64,000 nt of DNA from positions 1 to 64,000 of the forward strand of contig NZ_QKTO01000001.1 in NCBI RefSeq assembly GCF_003234855.1. The letters run 5' to 3'. Under the pieces are notes generated by a model, which was not told the origin of the DNA, did no database searches, and saw only the letters and a list, made by a program, of their open reading frames with translations. A program made the translations under genes and the position numbers. The stretch is from Curtobacterium sp. MCBD17_032. GTDB taxonomy: Bacteria > Actinomycetota > Actinomycetes > Actinomycetales > Microbacteriaceae. Each line of letters starts with the position of its first letter. Position 1 is the stretch's first letter. Below are positions 59,980 to 64,000 of the stretch, piece by piece.

Positions 59980-60750
59980 TCATCGTGTCGGGACGGTTCC
60001 TCCGTCGACGTTGAGGTCGACGCCAACGATGCCCGAAGCTGCGCTCGAGACGAGGAACGCAACAGTGGCGGCAACCTCTTCGGGTTCTGCGGGGCGGCCG
60101 AGGGGGATGCCGCCAAGCGAGCCCATCAGTGACTGGCGGGCCGCGTCGAGGTCCGTGCCGTTAGCTGTCGCGATCCGGTTGATGAGCGCTTCAGCTGATG
60201 GCGTCCGGATGAATCCCGGCGAGACGGTGTTAACGCGGACTCCGTAAGGTGCGCACTCATTGGCGAGGGCTTTGCTGTAGGTGCTAAGGGCCGCTTTCGC
60301 GGCGGCGTAGGCGAGGGTCCCGTCGTACAGGGGCATCTGGGCCTGGATGGAGGACACATGGATCACTGCCCCGTTGCCGCGGCTGATCATGCCGGGGATG
60401 ATGACCCGGTCGAGTCGGACTGCGCTGAGCAGGTTGAGTCTGAGCTCGTCGTCCCAGTGCTCGTCGTCCAGGGCCTGGAATCCTCCCGCCGGACCGCTAG
60501 ATCCGCCTGCGACGTGGACGAGGATGTCCACGTCGCCGGTGCGGTCCGCGACGGTGCTCAGAGCCTGAGCGTCCGTGACGTCGACCTGCAGGCATGTCTG
60601 CGCTGGGTGTGAGGGATCGGCGGCGCTGCGGCCGAGAACGGTGACGTGTGCACCAGCCGAGACGAGTGCTTCGGCGACGGCGCGTCCGGTGCCCTTCGTG
60701 CCGCCGGAGACGAGCGCGCGCTTCCCGCTGAGGGCGAGGGGGTTGGTCAT
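59980..60750 (-). CDS. SDR-family oxidoreductase
   Basis: A 256-residue short-chain dehydrogenase. The cofactor motif [11 protein letters not shown] lies near residue 17, NAG-type strand VHVAGGS near 77, and catalytic Ser, Tyr and Lys in [25 protein letters not shown] near 130-155. The last residues [14 protein letters not shown] are the usual SDR end. It is the last gene of a leftward group with the HEAT and NTF2-like genes. Substrate unknown. Confidence 0.92.
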   Translation of the reverse strand: MTNPLALSGKRALVSGGTKGTGRAVAEALVSAGAHVTVLGRSAADPSHPAQTCLQVDVTDAQALSTVADRTGDVDILVHVAGGSSGPAGGFQALDDEHWDDELRLNLLSAVRLDRVIIPGMISRGNGAVIHVSSIQAQMPLYDGTLAYAAAKAALSTYSKALANECAPYGVRVNTVSPGFIRTPSAEALINRIATANGTDLDAARQSLMGSLGGIPLGRPAEPEEVAATVAFLVSSAASGIVGVDLNVDGGTVPTR

Positions 60751-60787
60751 GGTGTCCTTTCTGGTTCGCGTCCGGTGCCGCGAATAG

Positions 60788-61876
60788 TCATGCGTTCACG
60801 TCGAAGAAGGTCGGTGCGGATCGTTGCCCGTTGGCTTGAGTGGTGAGCGAGTGCCGCCCTGCCCGGATGGTGCGAGTGCTGAGCGGGGTAAAGCTCCGCT
60901 TTCCCGAGACCGTGACGGTGCCGTTCCCCGGGATCAACCGTCTGGCGAGCTTGAAGACTTTCTCCGTGCTTCCGCCGGTCGCGGTCGGAGAGGTGAGGAC
61001 CACGTCGATGACGACGTTCGCGTCGCTGTCGCCAAGGTTCTGCACAGTGACTGTGTAGGGCAACGTCTCGCCGATGTGAACGTGGTCAGCGTGGAGTGCC
61101 GGCGGCTCGAGCCCGAGCTTCGTGGTCGAGAATCCCAGCAGCGTCAAGGCGTCGAGGTCGCCCCGCTTAATGAGCGTGCGAAGCCCGCGGCGGACCGTCG
61201 GAGTGGCACAGTGCTCCGCGGTCCAGTCTGCTGCGATCGCGGTAGCGGTGTCGGGGTGATCGCGACTGATGTCGTTGAGGTGGTTGCCGACGCTCCGACG
61301 TACGTACTCGCTGGGATCTGCCACGAGCTTGTCCAGGATCGACCGTGTCACGCCCGGAGCGGCAATCAGCGCCGGCACCTGCTTGGCCCACGGCAGACGT
61401 GGGCGCGTCCCCTCACTTGCCAGCCTTCGCACATGATCGTCAGGCGATCCCGTCCACTCGCCGATGATCGCGAGGGAACGCCGGTGGTCGGCGATGAGGA
61501 GGTCCCGAATGGCAAACTCACCGCTCAAGCGCGTTGTGAGCTTGGCCAGGACACGATGCACGTCGTCGAACGCGACCGTGGTGGAGCCATCGAGTGCGCG
61601 GTGCACTAGGGCTTCCGAGAGCGGCCAAATCATCCACCCGTCCAGACGGGAGTCCTCGAACATCGCGTCGGTGAGGGCGACGGTACCGCGGTACGAGGAC
61701 GGCAGCGTCGCCAGGATCCCTGCACGCACCGTGTCAACGCGGGCACGCAATCTCCGTCCGGACAGCGTCTCGGCGGTAGCAAGGAGCGCTGTGGTGTCCA
61801 CGCGACCGTGGTCCCGCATGATCGACGCGAGATTATCGACCACGGTGGGATTGATCAACTCGTCCATTGCGCCCAT
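60788..61876 (-). CDS. DNA alkylation repair-like HEAT protein
   Basis: A 362-residue protein. Residues 1-240 form HEAT-like helices ([34 protein letters not shown]), a pattern of AlkC/AlkD-type alkylpurine glycosylases, including the [10 protein letters not shown] helix seen in AlkC. The C-terminal 110 residues are a beta-rich extension ([23 protein letters not shown]) that AlkC proteins of this type often carry. It is between the SDR and NTF2-like genes in one direction, suggesting a stress response unit. Confidence 0.85.
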   Translation of the reverse strand: MGAMDELINPTVVDNLASIMRDHGRVDTTALLATAETLSGRRLRARVDTVRAGILATLPSSYRGTVALTDAMFEDSRLDGWMIWPLSEALVHRALDGSTTVAFDDVHRVLAKLTTRLSGEFAIRDLLIADHRRSLAIIGEWTGSPDDHVRRLASEGTRPRLPWAKQVPALIAAPGVTRSILDKLVADPSEYVRRSVGNHLNDISRDHPDTATAIAADWTAEHCATPTVRRGLRTLIKRGDLDALTLLGFSTTKLGLEPPALHADHVHIGETLPYTVTVQNLGDSDANVVIDVVLTSPTATGGSTEKVFKLARRLIPGNGTVTVSGKRSFTPLSTRTIRAGRHSLTTQANGQRSAPTFFDVNA

Positions 61877-61944
61877 CAGGCCTCCAGGCCTCCTTCAAGG
61901 CGAGTGCGAGTGTGCGGGGAGTCGGAGCTCCCCGCACGACCGGG

Positions 61945-62283
61945 CTACTCCGCGATACGGATCTCGAGCGCCTGAACGCTCTGGGCGTCGAGCGTGAAGC
62001 GGAACGCGAACGGCAGCGGGCCTCCCGGGAAGTCGCCGTCCGCAGATGCGGTGAGCTGAACGGCGCTACCGTCGCCGTTCTCGTACGCGGTCGGCCCGAG
62101 AGTGATTCTTGGTGCGATCTGGTGCTCCCGGATCCACTGCTCGATCTCTGCGGACCCCGTGTAGGTGGTGCCGTCGTCGGTGACGGACGCGTCCGCTGCG
62201 AAGACGGCGAGCAGCGCGTCAGCGTCGTGTCGGTTCGTCGCGCCGATGAAGTCCTTCACGGGGCCTGCGGGGATCTCGGTCAT
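61945..62283 (-). CDS. SnoaL/NTF2-like protein
   Basis: A 112-residue protein with the NTF2-like cone fold: VKDFIGATNRHDADALLAVFAADASVTDDGTTYTG, then EIEQWIREH and beta strands to the end. GGAGAAG precedes the ATG. Such proteins are small-molecule enzymes or binding partners. It heads the leftward group and is divergent from the MarR gene, with palindromes in between. Confidence 0.88.
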   Translation of the reverse strand: MTEIPAGPVKDFIGATNRHDADALLAVFAADASVTDDGTTYTGSAEIEQWIREHQIAPRITLGPTAYENGDGSAVQLTASADGDFPGGPLPFAFRFTLDAQSVQALEIRIAE

Positions 62284-62334
62284 AGTTCTTCTCCAGTTGT
62301 GTTGAGCGAGCTCTGACGGGCGGTACGTAAATAG

Positions 62335-62362
62335 TGTCGCACGCGACAGTATGTGCTGTCGC
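62335..62362. promoter_or_regulatory. Overlapping palindromes in the MarR-NTF2 divergent promoter
   Basis: TGTCGC (62335-62340) and GCGACA (62343-62348) form one inverted repeat; GCGACAG (62343-62349) and CTGTCGC (62356-62362) form another with a six-base spacer. The shared arms make an array of three half-sites with alternating orientation, in the 131-bp gap between divergent genes. Likely operator of the MarR protein at 62415. Confidence 0.7.
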
Positions 62363-62414
62363 GGAGGACAGTTAACTCCCAGCGGAAGGGTGCGCACCGC
62401 AGTAGTGTCAGGGC

Positions 62415-62951
62415 ATGCCAGCTGCTCGGAACGCCCGCGACCCGGAGCGCGAGACGAGGTACCGCTCTGCCCTCCTGACGGACCTCAGTCGGCTGATCTA
62501 CCTGTGGGAGTCCCCGCAGTTCCAGTCGGAGGTGTTGACGCGATCAGGTGAGCCGCTTGACCAGTCGTCGCATCAGCTGCTCCGCCTGCTCGGGTTCTCT
62601 GGCCCCCTTCGGCCGTCACAGATCGCGGAGCGGTTGAAGACCGGGGCATCGAATGTCAGCAAGATGTTGCGCCGACTGGAGGGGAACGGCTGGTTGAAGC
62701 GCACGCCAGACCCAGCGGATGCGCGAGCCTCACTCGTTGGGCTGACCCCGGCTGGCGTTGAGGCGGCGCAGCACGTGTTTGACCTCGGCGACGACATGAT
62801 CGCTCAAGTGCTGACGGGGTGGAACGCCCGCGACCTGGAGCACTACACGAACCTCACACGCCGCTTCGTCGATGATGCGTACGACGCTGCCGAAGTGATG
62901 CGAGCGCGGGGCCTGACCCGCACGTGGACGTCCGACAGCTCCACCTCCTGA
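62415..62951 (+). CDS. MarR-family regulator
   Basis: A 178-residue MarR regulator. The winged helix is at about 50-125 (QLLRLLGFSGPLRPSQIAERLKTGASNVSKMLRRLEGNGWL, then DPADARASLVGLTPAG). It is divergent from the NTF2-like gene and its likely operator array at 62335, so it probably controls that group (NTF2-like, HEAT protein, SDR) and itself. Confidence 0.9.
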   Translation: MPAARNARDPERETRYRSALLTDLSRLIYLWESPQFQSEVLTRSGEPLDQSSHQLLRLLGFSGPLRPSQIAERLKTGASNVSKMLRRLEGNGWLKRTPDPADARASLVGLTPAGVEAAQHVFDLGDDMIAQVLTGWNARDLEHYTNLTRRFVDDAYDAAEVMRARGLTRTWTSDSSTS

Positions 62952-62961
62952 ACGCTGGCGC

Positions 62962-63375
62962 TTAGCCCTCGATTGTGCGGACATCGACGAATAGCCCGGG
63001 CGGCGGTGCTGTGTACGGCAGCGGGTCACCCGGCTCCGTGGTCCCGGACGTCTTCGCGAACGGCCCCACGGAGCTCAGGAGGACGCCCATGTGGTGATCG
63101 GCGTGGTCACGCCACCACACGCTCATCCCGGTCGCTCCGTCGTTCCGGAAGTGCTCCCAGCTGCGCCAGAGCGCATCGAGACGCGCCACGGCCTCCGGGT
63201 GCATCCACCAGCGAGGGTCCCACCGGAAGTCGCCCTTCGGGCTGACCTCGCGGCGGTAGGTGACGGTCAGGAACTCCCGCACGAACTCGTCGGCCGAGCC
63301 GTAGAACGTCTCGGGCTCCTCGAGCACGTCGTCGTCCTCGTCGATGTGGCCGTCCCACTCCGCGACGGCGCTCAT
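62962..63375 (-). CDS. DUF4913-like protein
   Basis: A 137-residue acidic protein with many tryptophans (FRWDPRWWMHPEAVARLDALWRSWEHFRN, MSVWWRDHADHHMGVL), the pattern of DUF4913, a family that accompanies conjugation genes of actinobacterial plasmids and integrative elements. The ATG at 63375 overlaps the stop of the coupling protein gene by ATGA; the frame extends upstream without resemblance. Supports the presence of a conjugative element at this edge. Confidence 0.85.
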   Translation of the reverse strand: MSAVAEWDGHIDEDDDVLEEPETFYGSADEFVREFLTVTYRREVSPKGDFRWDPRWWMHPEAVARLDALWRSWEHFRNDGATGMSVWWRDHADHHMGVLLSSVGPFAKTSGTTEPGDPLPYTAPPPGLFVDVRTIEG

Positions 63376-64000
63376 CGGCCGTCCTCCGCCTCGAGCGGCT
63401 GCACCGTCGAGGCGTTCAGCCACGGGTTGCCCTCTGCCGGCAGAGAGGACGCTAGCGACTCCGTGCGCTCGGCGCGGGCGGCGTCCTCGTAGGCGGCGAT
63501 CGACGCACGAACCTTCTCAGCGTCGGAACCTTCGTACCAGGGCGCCGTCTTCACCATCGAGGACCGCAAACCCGACGCGATCAAGATCGCGCGGCCACGG
63601 GGCAGCTCCGCCAACTCGGACGGGTCAAGGATGCGGCGGCGGTTGTTCTGCACGCTCGTCGACCGGACACCCTTGTTCATCGAGTACGAGATGGTCTCGT
63701 GGTCGTAGTCGCCGATCAGCTCGGACAACTCGCGCAGGAACTCAATCTCCTTGACACCGCCGAGGTACACGACCTCGTTGGCGGCGCTGAACAGCTTCCG
63801 CATGCCGGCGAGGGAGAACACTCGACGCCCTGGGACCAGGACTGGAAGATCGACATGATCGGGATCCCGCGCGACCCGTAGTGCGAGTACAGGTCCGGGA
63901 GGTCCTTCCACCGGCAGACGTTCGCGGCTTCGTCGAGGATGCACAGCAGCGGCGTGGCCATGCGGCCGCCGGGCTGCGTCTTCGCCAGGCGCTCGCCTGC
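63372..64000 (-). pseudogene. Type IV coupling protein (VirD4/TraG-like), C-terminal part, frameshifted
   Basis: The gene enters from the right edge. The part before about 63826 reads PLLCILDEAANVCRWKDLPDLYSHYGSRG and IPIMSIFQSWSQG, the Walker B region of VirD4/TraG ATPases that bring DNA to a type IV secretion channel. After that the frame changes: the matching continuation GMRKLFSAANEVVYLGGVKEIEFL is in another frame. One base appears to be missing near 63817-63826 (GTCGAGTGTTC reads through if one G is added). A real mutation or an assembly error. It is followed by the DUF4913 gene. Confidence 0.8.

Overview
This 64 kb window is very GC-rich DNA with dense genes, many ATGA or GTGA start-stop overlaps, Lsr2, class-E-type (LAxTG) surface anchors, DUF7882-like and DUF4913-like proteins. 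Together these point to an actinobacterium of the Microbacteriaceae. Curtobacterium is my best guess, from general gene flavour only. All numbers were read by eye; no searches were run.

Layout. (1) 1-20 kb is a carbohydrate and general metabolism block: a sugar-binding lipoprotein with its LacI repressor and three matching operators, a divergent ABC exporter, an operon of two Gfo/Idh/MocA dehydrogenases and a ThuA protein, a lipoprotein plus FtsX-type permease, a methyltransferase, a LacI-GrpB fusion, a TetR regulator, xylA-xylB, and a cupin-HTH regulator divergent from a thioredoxin-reductase-like flavoprotein. (2) 20.5-26.3 kb is a mirror-image secretion module: two MarR genes on the outside, two TasA/camelysin-like secreted proteins and two Ser/His (SipW-type) signal peptidases inside, plus a LamG protein, with a palindrome in each promoter. 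(3) 26.4-33.6 kb holds an epimerase, a zinc dehydrogenase, a CtaG-like protein, HEAT-repeat and M23/lectin proteins and a gamma-glutamyltransferase. (4) 34-45.4 kb is a surface-protein region: a 12-repeat chaplin-like LAYTG protein, an Ala/Pro-rich secreted protein, a GAF-PP2C phosphatase, an AraC regulator and a four-gene translationally coupled operon (SipW-type substrate, signal peptidase, LAWTG protein, large secreted protein).

(5) 45.4-64 kb is an accessory region: a DUF1016 nuclease, Lsr2, a visibly lower-GC nuclease-like gene broken by one extra base, a complete IS3-family element, many one-component regulators (MarR, AraC x2, TetR, GAF-ANTAR), several very small genes, a broken GntR gene carrying a 10-bp tandem repeat, a stress-type operon (SDR, HEAT protein, NTF2-like) facing a MarR gene, and at the right edge a DUF4913 protein with a frameshifted type IV coupling protein, which suggests an integrated conjugative element entering from the right.

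The least familiar items are the duplicated small-gene module at 58.3-59.5 kb, the signal peptidase fused to a second secreted domain at 21.8 kb, the LacI-GrpB fusion at 12.3 kb and the broken lower-GC nuclease-like gene at 47-49.5 kb.
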